The notes under the pieces: generated by a model
The model's input: the letters and a program-made list of their open reading frames with translations, nothing else
What the model was told of the DNA's origin: nothing
Databases searched by the model: none
Source: an uncultured Flavobacteriaceae bacterium
GTDB lineage: Bacteria; Bacteroidota; Bacteroidia; Flavobacteriales; Flavobacteriaceae
Reading direction: 5' to 3'
Length of the DNA stretch: 64,000 nt
NCBI GenBank assembly: GCA_947494695.1
Contig: CANLWB010000003.1
Location: forward strand, 434,001 to 498,000
Translations under genes and position numbers: made by a program
In this document: positions 54,245-63,503 of the stretch, in pieces
How the letters are laid out: the number at the start of each line of letters is the position of its first letter
Position numbering within the stretch: the stretch's first letter is position 1

Positions 54245-54294
54245 ACCTCTATATTTCGGCATTTTATTAAACAAAATTTACGCTAAAACAACAC

Positions 54295-55767
54295 TTATCT
54301 CGAGTAATTCGGAGACTCTTTAGTAATCGTTACGTCGTGTGGGTGACTTTCGTTAATACCACTAGCCGTAATCTTAACAAATCGTCCGTTCTCTTTCAAT
54401 GTTTCTATATCTTTAGCTCCACAGTATCCCATACCGGCGCGTAAGCCACCAATAAATTGGTGAATACTCTCGTATAAATCACCTTTATAAGGTACACGAC
54501 CTACAATACCTTCTGGTACAAGCTTTTTAATATCGTCTTCTACATCCTGGAAATAACGGTCTTTACTACCTTGTTTCATAGCTTCTACAGACCCCATACC
54601 CCGGTACGATTTAAACTTACGGCCTTCATAGATAATGGTTTCTCCTGGAGACTCTTTAGTTCCTGCTAATAAGGACCCTAACATCACTGTGTCTGCACCT
54701 GCTGCAATGGCTTTTGGAATATCACCCGTATAGCGAATCCCTCCATCTGCAATTACTGGTACACCTGTTCCTTTTATTGCTGCGGCAACTTCTAAAACGG
54801 CCGAAAACTGAGGGAATCCTACCCCTGCGATAACTCGCGTAGTACAAATAGAACCTGGTCCAATACCTACTTTTACAGCATCTGCTCCCGCTTCCACTAA
54901 ATATCTTGCAGCATCTCCAGTTGCGATGTTACCAACGATAACCTCCAATCCTGGAAATTTTGATTTAATCTCTTTTAATACGCCAACTACACCTTTTGTA
55001 TGACCATGGGCCGTATCAATCACCACTGCATCAACACCGGCATTCACTAAAGCATCTGCCCTATCCACTGCATCACCTGTAACACCAATAGCAGCAGCCA
55101 CCCGTAAACGTCCATACTGATCTTTATTGGCATTTGGCTTTTGACTCAACTTGGTAATATCTCTAAACGTAATTAACCCGGATAATTTATAATTGTCGTC
55201 TACAATAAGAAGTTTTTCAATTTTATGTTTTTGAAGAATTTCTTCCGCATCATTTAAAGAGGTTCCTTCTGCTGCGGTTACCAAATTTTCTCCCGTCATC
55301 ACCTCAACAATTGGTCTTGAATTGTCATGTTCAAAACGCAAATCACGATTGGTTACAATCCCTTTTAAAGTTCCTTCCTTATCCACAATGGGAATTCCAC
55401 CAATACTATGCTCTGCCATACTTTGTTTGGCATCTTTAACTTCGGCTGTAAGTGGTAAAGTAACCGGATCTATAATCATTCCACTTTCTGCACGTTTTAC
55501 TTTTCTAACTTTTAAAGCTTGCTCCTCAATCGTCATATTTTTATGCAAAACACCTATACCACCTTCCTGAGCCATAGCAATAGCCATTTTACTCTCTGTA
55601 ACGGTATCCATTGCAGCCGAAATAATAGGCACATTAATGGTAATGTTACGAGTTAATTTTGTTTGAATGTTAACTTCACGAGGAAGAACTTCAGAAAATG
55701 CTGGAACTAATAGGACGTCATCGTAGGTTAAACCTTCTCCTACGATTTTATTTTGATGTGCGGTCAT
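54295..55767 (-). CDS. guaB: Inosine-5'-monophosphate dehydrogenase
   Basis: 490 residues. A TIM-barrel IMPDH with two CBS domains (about 95-205) inserted in the barrel. The catalytic loop is [17 protein letters not shown] (Cys about 306), with the active-site flap [14 protein letters not shown]-terminus [20 protein letters not shown] is typical. It oxidises IMP to XMP, the committed step of guanine nucleotide synthesis. The gene has its own -7 box and converges on the MFS gene. Confidence 0.97.
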   Translation of the reverse strand: MTAHQNKIVGEGLTYDDVLLVPAFSEVLPREVNIQTKLTRNITINVPIISAAMDTVTESKMAIAMAQEGGIGVLHKNMTIEEQALKVRKVKRAESGMIIDPVTLPLTAEVKDAKQSMAEHSIGGIPIVDKEGTLKGIVTNRDLRFEHDNSRPIVEVMTGENLVTAAEGTSLNDAEEILQKHKIEKLLIVDDNYKLSGLITFRDITKLSQKPNANKDQYGRLRVAAAIGVTGDAVDRADALVNAGVDAVVIDTAHGHTKGVVGVLKEIKSKFPGLEVIVGNIATGDAARYLVEAGADAVKVGIGPGSICTTRVIAGVGFPQFSAVLEVAAAIKGTGVPVIADGGIRYTGDIPKAIAAGADTVMLGSLLAGTKESPGETIIYEGRKFKSYRGMGSVEAMKQGSKDRYFQDVEDDIKKLVPEGIVGRVPYKGDLYESIHQFIGGLRAGMGYCGAKDIETLKENGRFVKITASGINESHPHDVTITKESPNYSR

Positions 55768-55796
55768 GATGCAATTATTTAGAATATAATTGCGTG

Positions 55797-55804
55797 CAAA
55801 TATA
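55797..55804 (-). promoter_or_regulatory. -7 box of guaB
   Basis: On the minus strand TATATTTG matches TAnnTTTG, 29 bases before the guaB ATG. A CTG rather than TTG lies 19 bases upstream, so the upstream element is weak. Confidence 0.5.
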
Positions 55805-55830
55805 CAATTAAATTCTAAGATAACAGGATA

Positions 55831-56535
55831 TTATTTGTATCTGTTTTCGCAATATGGCTTAAGGACTTCAATAGCATATATATACCTCGTTCTGGCATCG
55901 GAGAGGTCGTCTTTAAACCTAATCCCTTTTGGTACTAATAAACCGTATAAAAACGTTCCTCCTGCAATGCGTTTTAAAGTTTTTAGACTTTTGGTATTCA
56001 TGGTTTTATAAATACTATCTATCCAATTATGTTGTTCTTTTTTGAGGATTTCTTTATCCCATTCCAGAGCGTCTTCACCTTTTAATAGAACTGAAGACTC
56101 ATAAAGTTTTTGCAGCTCTATAAAGGCATTATTAAAAACCGTGACACTGCCTTCCCTGGCATAAACTTTTACAGGTTTCCTTGAAAATATGCAATACGGA
56201 AACACCTCCATAAGGTTCATCTTTTTAGAAATAAAATGAGCCATTTTCACCCAAACAACCTCATGCCCCTTTGCTTCCAGGTCCTTAAAAAACCATTTGT
56301 AGAAGTCGCGTCGTTGAGCGATACTTTGATAAGCTTCAGGAAGATTGTGTTTAAGGTTATAGGCATTAGCATTTTGCCATACTATTGTATGCTTTCTTCT
56401 GTCTCTTTTTAACCAATCGGATAACGGTAATGAAGTTTGCCCGGTTTCTTTTTGATAAACCCTAAGGTTTTTCCACTCTTTGGCAAATAAGGAACTGTTA
56501 AGTCCGAGTATTAAGAATAATGCAATCCAACGCAT
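55831..56535 (-). CDS. Exported protein of unknown function
   Basis: 234 residues with a signal peptide (MRWIALFLILGLNSSLFAKE). The mature part is basic and helical, with motifs WKNLRVYQKETGQTSLP, DWLKRDRRKHTIVWQNAN and a C-terminal DARTRYIYAIEVLKPYCENR. I do not recognise a fold with certainty. It is 50 bases after the heme-binding gene on the same strand and may be the last member of that operon. Confidence 0.6.
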   Translation of the reverse strand: MRWIALFLILGLNSSLFAKEWKNLRVYQKETGQTSLPLSDWLKRDRRKHTIVWQNANAYNLKHNLPEAYQSIAQRRDFYKWFFKDLEAKGHEVVWVKMAHFISKKMNLMEVFPYCIFSRKPVKVYAREGSVTVFNNAFIELQKLYESSVLLKGEDALEWDKEILKKEQHNWIDSIYKTMNTKSLKTLKRIAGGTFLYGLLVPKGIRFKDDLSDARTRYIYAIEVLKPYCENRYK

Positions 56536-56585
56536 ACCTATAAAATACGTTATAATTTATGGATTAGTACATTAAGCACCAAAAA

Positions 56586-57041
56586 TCACTCTACATTGTA
56601 GTTTTTTCTCACTTGTTTTACCCAAGTAATTAGCGTCTCTTTGTCCTCTTCTGTTATAGTGCCGTGTATCCAAGTATACGAATTTAAAGGCATCTCTCCT
56701 TCTTCTACCTCCTCTATAAGTTCTTCTAATTTATGATCTTTCTTTTTGTCGTTGTAAGTACTCCATTCAGAGACATTAAAATGCTCGTTTCCTTCTTCTA
56801 TATGATCCCCTATCCAAAACGATATTGGTGCTATCTCAGCGTACCAGGGATAAGTTGTTTTATTACTATGACAGTCGTAACATTGTGCTTCTAAAATGGC
56901 AGCGACTTCCTTGCCTGGCTTAGTTTCGGCTTCAAACGCAGCAATGTCTCTATACTCCGCATTATTTTTTTCTGGTCTGTAAAACTGAATCAATACCAAC
57001 ACGACCAACAATACGATAAGCACTTTTTTTAAAAGTTTCAT
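56586..57041 (-). CDS. Membrane-anchored heme-binding (single CxxCH) protein
   Basis: 151 residues: an N-terminal membrane helix (about 5-22) and one heme site, CYDCHS (C55, H59), within QCYDCHSNKTTYPWYAEIAP, the signature of the Haem_bd family. The distal ligand may be one of the Met in EEGEMPLNSYTWIHG. It is 10 bases after the TonB receptor gene. In this neighbourhood the protein may bind heme during uptake or carry electrons for iron reduction. Confidence 0.85.
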   Translation of the reverse strand: MKLLKKVLIVLLVVLVLIQFYRPEKNNAEYRDIAAFEAETKPGKEVAAILEAQCYDCHSNKTTYPWYAEIAPISFWIGDHIEEGNEHFNVSEWSTYNDKKKDHKLEELIEEVEEGEMPLNSYTWIHGTITEEDKETLITWVKQVRKNYNVE

Positions 57042-57051
57042 TTTTTGGGAT

Positions 57052-59523
57052 TTAAAATTTAATCTGCAATGTACTATAAAAATTTCTAGGTGCCGAAGGA
57101 ATTATTCCCGGTCCTGGATATCCAGTTGCTCTTCTTGTAAAATAACTGTTATCTAGAACATTATTGATTCCTGTTTCCAACTTAAAGTTCTTATAGCTGT
57201 AGGATAGCGATATATCTAAAATATTATATGAGGGTATCTCACCAATAACGCCCTCTCTAATTGATCCCGGTGAATCTATTCCGGCGTTAGATGAATCGGT
57301 AAATTGTTTTGACAAATAAGAGTACTGAATGTTTCCCAATATGTTTTTATAACCAAACCGTAAAGCTGTTTTTAAATTAACATTTGGAATAAACTCTACC
57401 TTATTTCCTTTAACTCCATTTTGCTTAGAATTTGTATACTCGGAATCTATGTAGGCGAAATTTAAAGCCAATCCTAGTCTATATTTTGAAGTATCATGAA
57501 ATAAGCTAAGTAAATTCCAATCAACAAAACTTTCAACACCATAAATGAAAGCATCCCCTACGTTAGTTCTTACCCAATTAGCTCTGTTATCTAAGATATT
57601 ACCAATCCTACCATTATAATTAATACTGAATACTCCAACATCATACGAAATGGCTTTTCTGTATCTTCCTCTTAAACCTATATCCAGAGTAAACCCTTTT
57701 TCATCGGTAATATCGGGATCTATAATAAAAGTAGGGCTTACGGAACGAATGTCACTAAAAGTTACCGAACGATAGTTTTGTGAGGCATTACCATATACTT
57801 CAACGAAATCGTTAGGCTTATAACTCAACCCCATTCCCAATAAAACAAAGCTACGATCAAATGTTCTGTTATCATCATTTTCTTCAGATGATATTAGATT
57901 ATTTGCATTGTCGTATGCCTTTACAAAATAGATTCCGTCACTTTCTGTTTTAATGTGTTCCAGTCTAAATCCAGGCGTTACTGAAAACTTATCCGAAATT
58001 CTAAAAATGTTTTCACCGAAAATCGCTAAGTTCTTATTTGGGTATTTAAAATTCGACACATTGGGATAATCCCCATTAACCGTCTCAACAATTGAAAAAT
58101 CAGGACTAATCCCTTTACTTCCGGCCCCTTGCTTGCTCGTATTGTTGGCATTATAGTACTTGCTTCCTATAAGAAAAACTGATTTTTTACCTAAAAATTT
58201 ATATTTGGTTAGCAATCTCGCTTCTATACCCCAGTTCTTAAATTCCCCAATTAAAACGTCACGATTGTAAAAATATGTTCCGTCGGTATTTGTAACATCA
58301 TTATCGATAATTGGGTTCTTGTTTAATCCAGTTGGAAAGGGATCCCCTCTAAATCCAACGGCTTTCCTTGAGGCATCTAATCCGAAGAAATTCAACGTAA
58401 AATTTGTTCTTTCCGAAAATTTATGGGCGAACTTCAGGTTATATAATAACCAATCTACTTCAAACCAGTTACGTGTTCTATTACTCTGTAGGGGATCTTC
58501 ATTAAACATCGTATCTGTTAAACCACCTGCCTGCTGAGCCAGATATCGTAAATATGTAATCTCACCACTTAGAGCTGTTTTATCACTAAACTGATATCCC
58601 AGGTGTGCAAATACATTTTTAGACTCGAATTCTGAATTCGGTCTAAAGCCATCTCCCTTTTTATAATTAAAATAGGTGTAATAGCTCCATTTATTTTTAG
58701 TGCCGCTTAAACTGGTAAAGTTTGTATAAAGACCAAAACTCCCCAGTGTATTTCTGGTTATAAGTTCTAAAGATTTGTTAGGGTTTGGGGATTTCATTTT
58801 AAAATTAACCAGTCCTCCAAACTGTGTTCCGTATTGTAACGATGCAGCCCCCCTAATCACCTGAATTTCTGATAACCCTTCGGATGCAGGCGTATAATAA
58901 CTTTCAGGATATCCTAAAACGTCGGCACTAATATCATATCCGTTTTGCCGGGTATTGAAATTAGCTGTTCGGTTAGGGTCTAATCCCCTTCCTCCTATAT
59001 TTAATTGCAAACCAGCATCGTCGTTTTGATAAATATTCAATCCGGCTACCTGGCTGTAAATTTGACGCGCATTATTTGATGCCAGATTCGCTGTAGACTC
59101 GTCTACCAAAATCACCTCTGTTTTCTTACCGGCATAAATTGAGGTTTCTTCAACATCGCTAAGTCGCCTTAACTCGAAAACACGACGTCTGTTGGCACTA
59201 ATTATAACTTCTGATAATTCTGTTGTTAAATCTTTTAATACAACATTTAAATGTTGCGTAATCTCTGTATTAACATTTAACTCTTTAATTTCATATTCTG
59301 ACGAAAAAAACACCAAAGTGATATCCTTTTTTAAAGTTTGAAATTCAAATGCTCCAATTGCATTTGTTGTTGTTAATAATCCAGAGTCCTTATCATAAAT
59401 TTCAACACCTGCTACAGGTTTGTCATTTTTAGAAAACACAACAACACCTTTAACCTGCTGTTGTGCGTATAGAGATACACTAAAAATAAGTGCGATAATA
59501 AGCTTACAATCCTTTAATTTCAT
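57052..59523 (-). CDS. TonB-dependent receptor (FecA-like, iron/heme-type)
   Basis: Start at MKLKDCKLIIALIFSVSLYA, which opens the signal peptide; a longer frame extends 21 codons into the HTTM gene. After the signal comes a carboxypeptidase-regulatory-like domain (about 23-105), a plug (about 115-240; VILVDESTANLASNNARQIY, NIGGRGLDPNRTANFNTRQN, EIQVIRGAASLQYGTQFGG) and a 22-stranded barrel ending in the outer-membrane C-terminus STLQIKF. It imports a ligand, likely iron-bound, across the outer membrane. The neighbours (imelysin, HTTM, heme-binding protein) support iron acquisition. Confidence 0.93.
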   Translation of the reverse strand: MKLKDCKLIIALIFSVSLYAQQQVKGVVVFSKNDKPVAGVEIYDKDSGLLTTTNAIGAFEFQTLKKDITLVFFSSEYEIKELNVNTEITQHLNVVLKDLTTELSEVIISANRRRVFELRRLSDVEETSIYAGKKTEVILVDESTANLASNNARQIYSQVAGLNIYQNDDAGLQLNIGGRGLDPNRTANFNTRQNGYDISADVLGYPESYYTPASEGLSEIQVIRGAASLQYGTQFGGLVNFKMKSPNPNKSLELITRNTLGSFGLYTNFTSLSGTKNKWSYYTYFNYKKGDGFRPNSEFESKNVFAHLGYQFSDKTALSGEITYLRYLAQQAGGLTDTMFNEDPLQSNRTRNWFEVDWLLYNLKFAHKFSERTNFTLNFFGLDASRKAVGFRGDPFPTGLNKNPIIDNDVTNTDGTYFYNRDVLIGEFKNWGIEARLLTKYKFLGKKSVFLIGSKYYNANNTSKQGAGSKGISPDFSIVETVNGDYPNVSNFKYPNKNLAIFGENIFRISDKFSVTPGFRLEHIKTESDGIYFVKAYDNANNLISSEENDDNRTFDRSFVLLGMGLSYKPNDFVEVYGNASQNYRSVTFSDIRSVSPTFIIDPDITDEKGFTLDIGLRGRYRKAISYDVGVFSINYNGRIGNILDNRANWVRTNVGDAFIYGVESFVDWNLLSLFHDTSKYRLGLALNFAYIDSEYTNSKQNGVKGNKVEFIPNVNLKTALRFGYKNILGNIQYSYLSKQFTDSSNAGIDSPGSIREGVIGEIPSYNILDISLSYSYKNFKLETGINNVLDNSYFTRRATGYPGPGIIPSAPRNFYSTLQIKF

Positions 59524-60868
59524 CTTTAAAAGGTAATATCCAATATTTTGGTTTAAACGATTCTTTTTCACGATACAAATCGACATTTTTATCTATATAA
59601 GGTTGACTTAATCTACCATTTAATGCGACATAACTTTCAACAAAAACCTGAACATTTTTATGTCCCTGCGATGTAAAATGATCTCCCAGGTAATGCGCAT
59701 ATTCTAATATAAAGTCCGGTTGAAAGCTCATTTGCTTTTCTTGAAATGGGGTTAAAAAATCTTTATTATCAACGTAGAAAAAATCACCTGTTTCTCCATT
59801 AACAATCCTGAATGTTGACATTCCCATTTTTTCTATGAGCATAACCCGCCAGGAAAAACGGAAACCTTCTTCGGTCCAGAACAATTCGTTCGGGTACAAC
59901 AAATATCTAAAAGGGAAAACCAATTGTACGACAAAAAACACTGCTAAAAACGCAGTAATAGGTTGTCTAAACGCGTATCTGTAACTTGGACTTAAATTGA
60001 CAAAAGCACTTGATTTACCGCGCCTGAAAAGGCGTTTCAATATGTTAATTATCTTAATATGTAACCTGGCATCAAAGAAAATTAACGTGGCTACTATCAT
60101 AATAAAGGGAAACATTCCTATTGGAAACAGGATTCGCGTAAACACATGAAATATAAGTACCAAAATGAAGGCAAAAACCCGTGTTTTTCTGTATAACAAT
60201 AGAAACGGAATGGCTAAATCGTAAATCATACCAGACCAGCTCATCGCAAAGTGAAACCAGTTTTGATGCATTAGGGCATCGCCTATAAACGGCAGATCAT
60301 ATTTAGACGGTAGCCATATTTTTAAAGGCATGGCGTTAAACAACCAATCACTGTTTATCTTAGCCAGACCGGCATAAAAATAAACAATTCCCAGAAGAAG
60401 CTTTATACTATCGATAGTCCATTTGGGCACCTTCTCGTACGATTGTTTTCTTAAAACGTTATCCACAGAAAAATGAGCATTGGCAGGTAGAAAAATCATT
60501 AAAAAACTCAATACACTAATAAAGTAATAATGATTTAAATATGTGGTTTTATCCATCAACTCAATGTAGGTAAAACTTAAAAAGAAGGTTATAATAGCCA
60601 GCTTGTATTTAAATCCAAAAGCAACAAACAATGCCGACAAACCACATATAATGAAAAGCAAGTAAGTATAGCCATCCATTGGTTTGATCCACTCGAAGCC
60701 GTAATAGGAAAAATGAAATTTGGGTTGAATATATAAGGTTTCAATCCAGCCATGATACCAAAAACGGATCATACCAAAACACATCATTATACCAAATGCC
60801 ATTCTAAATACAGCCAAAGGAGCCGCATTCGTATTTTTATTTAAATATGTTTTAATATTGAAATCCAT
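59504..60868 (-). CDS. HTTM-domain membrane protein (gamma-carboxylase-like)
   Basis: Start taken at MDFNIKTYLNKNTNAAPLAV, because a terminator hairpin (60878-60909) lies just upstream; a frame from 60916 would run through it. 454 residues with several helices in the first 330 and a beta-rich C-terminal domain (about 340-454). KTTYLNHYYFISVLSFLMIF and YFYAGLAKINSDWLFNAMPL fit the HTTM family, related to vitamin K-dependent gamma-glutamyl carboxylase. The bacterial substrate is unknown. Its end overlaps the TonB receptor start by 20 bases, so the two are coupled. Confidence 0.82.
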   Translation of the reverse strand: MDFNIKTYLNKNTNAAPLAVFRMAFGIMMCFGMIRFWYHGWIETLYIQPKFHFSYYGFEWIKPMDGYTYLLFIICGLSALFVAFGFKYKLAIITFFLSFTYIELMDKTTYLNHYYFISVLSFLMIFLPANAHFSVDNVLRKQSYEKVPKWTIDSIKLLLGIVYFYAGLAKINSDWLFNAMPLKIWLPSKYDLPFIGDALMHQNWFHFAMSWSGMIYDLAIPFLLLYRKTRVFAFILVLIFHVFTRILFPIGMFPFIMIVATLIFFDARLHIKIINILKRLFRRGKSSAFVNLSPSYRYAFRQPITAFLAVFFVVQLVFPFRYLLYPNELFWTEEGFRFSWRVMLIEKMGMSTFRIVNGETGDFFYVDNKDFLTPFQEKQMSFQPDFILEYAHYLGDHFTSQGHKNVQVFVESYVALNGRLSQPYIDKNVDLYREKESFKPKYWILPFKDEIKGL

Positions 60869-60877
60869 TTGATATAA

Positions 60878-60909
60878 AAAAGGTTGTCTACTCATTGGGA
60901 CAACCTTTT
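60878..60909 (-). terminator. Hairpin between imelysin and HTTM genes (terminator or attenuator)
   Basis: Perfect 11-bp stem (AAAAGGTTGTC / GACAACCTTTT) with a 10-base loop, followed on the minus strand by TTTTTTATAT. It is 19 bases after the imelysin stop and 10 bases before the chosen HTTM start, so it can set the ratio between the two parts of the operon. Confidence 0.8.
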
Positions 60910-60927
60910 CATTCAATTCTTATCACT

Positions 60928-62031
60928 TTAATCGCCGTCTGCATCGACGTAATCTATACTAATATTAAATGCCTGAAGCATATCTACTTTTAAAGATACA
61001 ACAGCCAATTGAAGTGCATCATAAGCTTCGGTCATTTTAGTGTTATCTGTATTTATCTGCGAACTCAAGTCTTCATTAAGAGCTTGTAATTTTTGACGTG
61101 CGTCATTCAATCTATTATTAATGACAGTAACCAAATCATTGCGTTCTAAATCCTGTAAATAACTTTTAAAGCTCCCTCCCGTTTGGCTACTGGAATAAGC
61201 CTCTCCATTAAACATATCCTGTACGGCATCTAATGCTTCTAATGCCAAGTCTTTAGAAAACACTTTACTATAAACCCCTTCTACTTTATCTGGTAAAGAT
61301 GCGGAAGAAAAATTTCCCGCAGGAATTCCAATCTTATTGGCGCGTAATCCCTTTTCGAAATAAAACACATAATCATTTGTCAATTTATTCAGGGTACTTG
61401 TTGCCGTATTACCCGTTTGACTAATAAAAGTATCCTTAAAAGAGCCCGTCCAATCATTTAAAACAGTTTCTGTTAAAGATTGCATTTGGTCGATTACATC
61501 GGAAAGGTAATTTTTATACTTTGCATCTGCATACTTTGCCAAAATAGCGGCATCATCACTGTCAACACCATATAGTAAGTAATCTACAGCTGGAAAACCT
61601 ACAGCATCATTGTTATTAATAATCGTTAAATCGTAAGTCCCGGCTGCAATATTATTTTCAATATCTGTAATATTAGTTGGGTACACATTCATTTGAAAAC
61701 CATAAAGTATTTCTTCTGCCTTACCAATATTAAACATTTCCACATATTGCCATATTTTATAAGCTTCTAACCAGGATGTTCTTAATGCATCCAAATTTGT
61801 TTGATCTGGAGTTGCTGTAAACGCATCCTTATCAGATTTTAAAGCTGAAAGTTTAGTGTTTAAATCCTGAAATGCCGGAATAATAATATTATTGGTAACA
61901 TTTGTTAATAAGGCTCCTCTATCAAAAGTATCGATGGTACCGGTAGGTCCACTATCCGATGACGAAGAACTGCACCCTAATATAAAACTGACAACAACTA
62001 ACGTTAAAAAAATCTTTCTCACTGTAATCAT
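60928..62031 (-). CDS. Imelysin-family lipoprotein
   Basis: Start at MITVRKIFLTLVVVSFILG with lipobox Cys20; an open frame begins nine codons earlier. 367 residues, helical, with two imelysin repeats. The first has the WLEAYKIWQYVEMFNIGKAE and GFPAVDYLLYG segments in place of the classical GxHxxE (here G-F-P-A-V-D), so the metal-binding His is absent. Imelysin proteins are iron-regulated envelope proteins thought to assist iron uptake. Its own -7 box (TATTTTTG, 62056-62063) lies just upstream, besides the DUF4856 promoter. Confidence 0.88.
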   Translation of the reverse strand: MITVRKIFLTLVVVSFILGCSSSSSDSGPTGTIDTFDRGALLTNVTNNIIIPAFQDLNTKLSALKSDKDAFTATPDQTNLDALRTSWLEAYKIWQYVEMFNIGKAEEILYGFQMNVYPTNITDIENNIAAGTYDLTIINNNDAVGFPAVDYLLYGVDSDDAAILAKYADAKYKNYLSDVIDQMQSLTETVLNDWTGSFKDTFISQTGNTATSTLNKLTNDYVFYFEKGLRANKIGIPAGNFSSASLPDKVEGVYSKVFSKDLALEALDAVQDMFNGEAYSSSQTGGSFKSYLQDLERNDLVTVINNRLNDARQKLQALNEDLSSQINTDNTKMTEAYDALQLAVVSLKVDMLQAFNISIDYVDADGD

Positions 62032-62055
62032 AATTCTGGTAAAATGTAATTTTTG

Positions 62056-62063
62056 CAAAAATA
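62056..62063 (-). promoter_or_regulatory. -7 box of the imelysin gene
   Basis: TATTTTTG on the minus strand, 25 bases before the imelysin start, directly below the DUF4856 terminator hairpin. No TTG at the standard distance. Confidence 0.45.
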
Positions 62064-62067
62064 GTAA

Positions 62068-62103
62068 AAGTAGCTATTGTATCATGTAATACAACAGCTA
62101 CTT
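62068..62103 (-). terminator. Terminator-like hairpin after DUF4856
   Basis: Stem of 13 positions with one mismatch (AAGTAGCTATTGT / ACAACAGCTACTT) and a 10-base loop, 32 bases after the DUF4856 stop. The T-run after it on the minus strand is moderate (TTTTACTATTTTTG). Confidence 0.6.
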
Positions 62104-62134
62104 AAAATTATATAGCTAACTTTATTCTTTTCTT

Positions 62135-63337
62135 TTAACTTCCAGCTTGAGCGGTTGTAAAACTAAACCTCGCTGATATAACATCTGACATGGTATCTAA
62201 GTCCTGTGATGTCAAATCCCAAAATCCGTTTCCAGATGTTAATGTCGCTATAAAAGCGTCCACATCCGATTTCGTAAAATACGGTGCATTCGTTCCGGGT
62301 TTTCTCGTAAACTGTAAACTATAGATAAAACCAAAACCTTCAGATAAATCATGGAACGCTGAGGCATTATCTGTTCCCAAGGTTGCTTTTCCTTGCTGCA
62401 AATAATAAACCGCTCTTATTCCTATAATTTGAGATATCTTTTCTCTTAAAACTTCCGCTTGCGCGTCTCGAACGTCATAGTTCTTTGCAACAATCGCTGC
62501 TCTACCTAATTTAAAGGCATTGTAAACATCATCGGCTATTCCGGCAAAATCTGCATCCTCTTCAACTTTTGATAAGTATTTGTTTAAGAAACTATCTGCT
62601 CCTAATTGTGGGTTTGTCGCATTATCTGTACCGTATAGATATCCAAATGCTTCATCCCATTTGTGTTCCATAGTTGTATAATCTTTACCTTCTGCCAGGG
62701 TACCAGCATCATTATCTGCTCTGTTTGTTCCTGCATCTAAAACAGAAATACTTAGATAATTGTTAAGCATTTGGTCTACCATTAAAGCTCCAATTAATCC
62801 TTTATTAACAGCCTGATTATATTCTAAACCTCTAGCATTAACGTAGCGTGTAGCACCACCACCACCTTCTTGCAGATTCCCTGCATTTCCAGCGGTTGCA
62901 ATATTACCCCAATTTGGGAATACCTCATCAACTTGAGCTTTTATCCAGGCATCAAAATGTGCTTTAATAGCATTAGCATTAGTCGTATTCGCAGAAAAAT
63001 AATCTGAAGAGGCTGCTGTCTTACTTCGTATACTTTTACTTGACGCATTTAAATCTGCATCAGAAAAATCGTCGCTTCCTTCTACATGAGCAAACATTCC
63101 ATCTAACTGCGCTTCTGTTACTGTATTATCTTTTAATGCATCAATTAACTCCTGTGCCATTTGAATTCTTGTCGTTTGACCACTAAAGCTTACTGTAGTT
63201 TCTCCTCCTCTAGTAAAGGCATAATTGGCTGGAGTCATAACTTCATTAGGATTCCCTCCGCCATCATCATCACTAGAACAGGATTGAAATAATGATGAGA
63301 CAACTAAAAGGCTTAACAGTAGATTTTTCGTTTTCAT
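62135..63337 (-). CDS. DUF4856-domain lipoprotein
   Basis: 400 residues with a lipobox (VVSSLFQS then Cys20). DUF4856 hallmarks include YAFTRGGETTVSFSGQTTRI, LEYNQAVNKGLIGALMVDQM and HKWDEAFGYLYGTDNA. These proteins are almost always found beside imelysin and TonB receptor genes in Bacteroidota, as here, and may be the imelysin partner on the surface. The function is not established. The gene has a textbook promoter and is the first of the cluster. Confidence 0.92.
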   Translation of the reverse strand: MKTKNLLLSLLVVSSLFQSCSSDDDGGGNPNEVMTPANYAFTRGGETTVSFSGQTTRIQMAQELIDALKDNTVTEAQLDGMFAHVEGSDDFSDADLNASSKSIRSKTAASSDYFSANTTNANAIKAHFDAWIKAQVDEVFPNWGNIATAGNAGNLQEGGGGATRYVNARGLEYNQAVNKGLIGALMVDQMLNNYLSISVLDAGTNRADNDAGTLAEGKDYTTMEHKWDEAFGYLYGTDNATNPQLGADSFLNKYLSKVEEDADFAGIADDVYNAFKLGRAAIVAKNYDVRDAQAEVLREKISQIIGIRAVYYLQQGKATLGTDNASAFHDLSEGFGFIYSLQFTRKPGTNAPYFTKSDVDAFIATLTSGNGFWDLTSQDLDTMSDVISARFSFTTAQAGS

Positions 63338-63391
63338 TGCAGTTTGTAATTTTTATTTAGACTTGTTATAAATAATCTTGTTTTACGGATG

Positions 63392-63421
63392 CAAATATAA
63401 AACACATAATTACTTCCGCAA
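63392..63421 (-). promoter_or_regulatory. Consensus promoter of the DUF4856-imelysin cluster
   Basis: On the minus strand TTG (63419-63421), exactly 19 bases, and TATATTTG (63392-63399): a full Bacteroidota promoter, 54 bases before the DUF4856 start. I see no clear Fur-like palindrome, but iron control would be expected. Confidence 0.8.
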
Positions 63422-63503
63422 ACTTTATTTAGATTAAATTTAAATAAAGAATTTACAAGGTATTCAAAACATGCATAAACAGTGGTCTTACAAACGATGA
63501 AAA

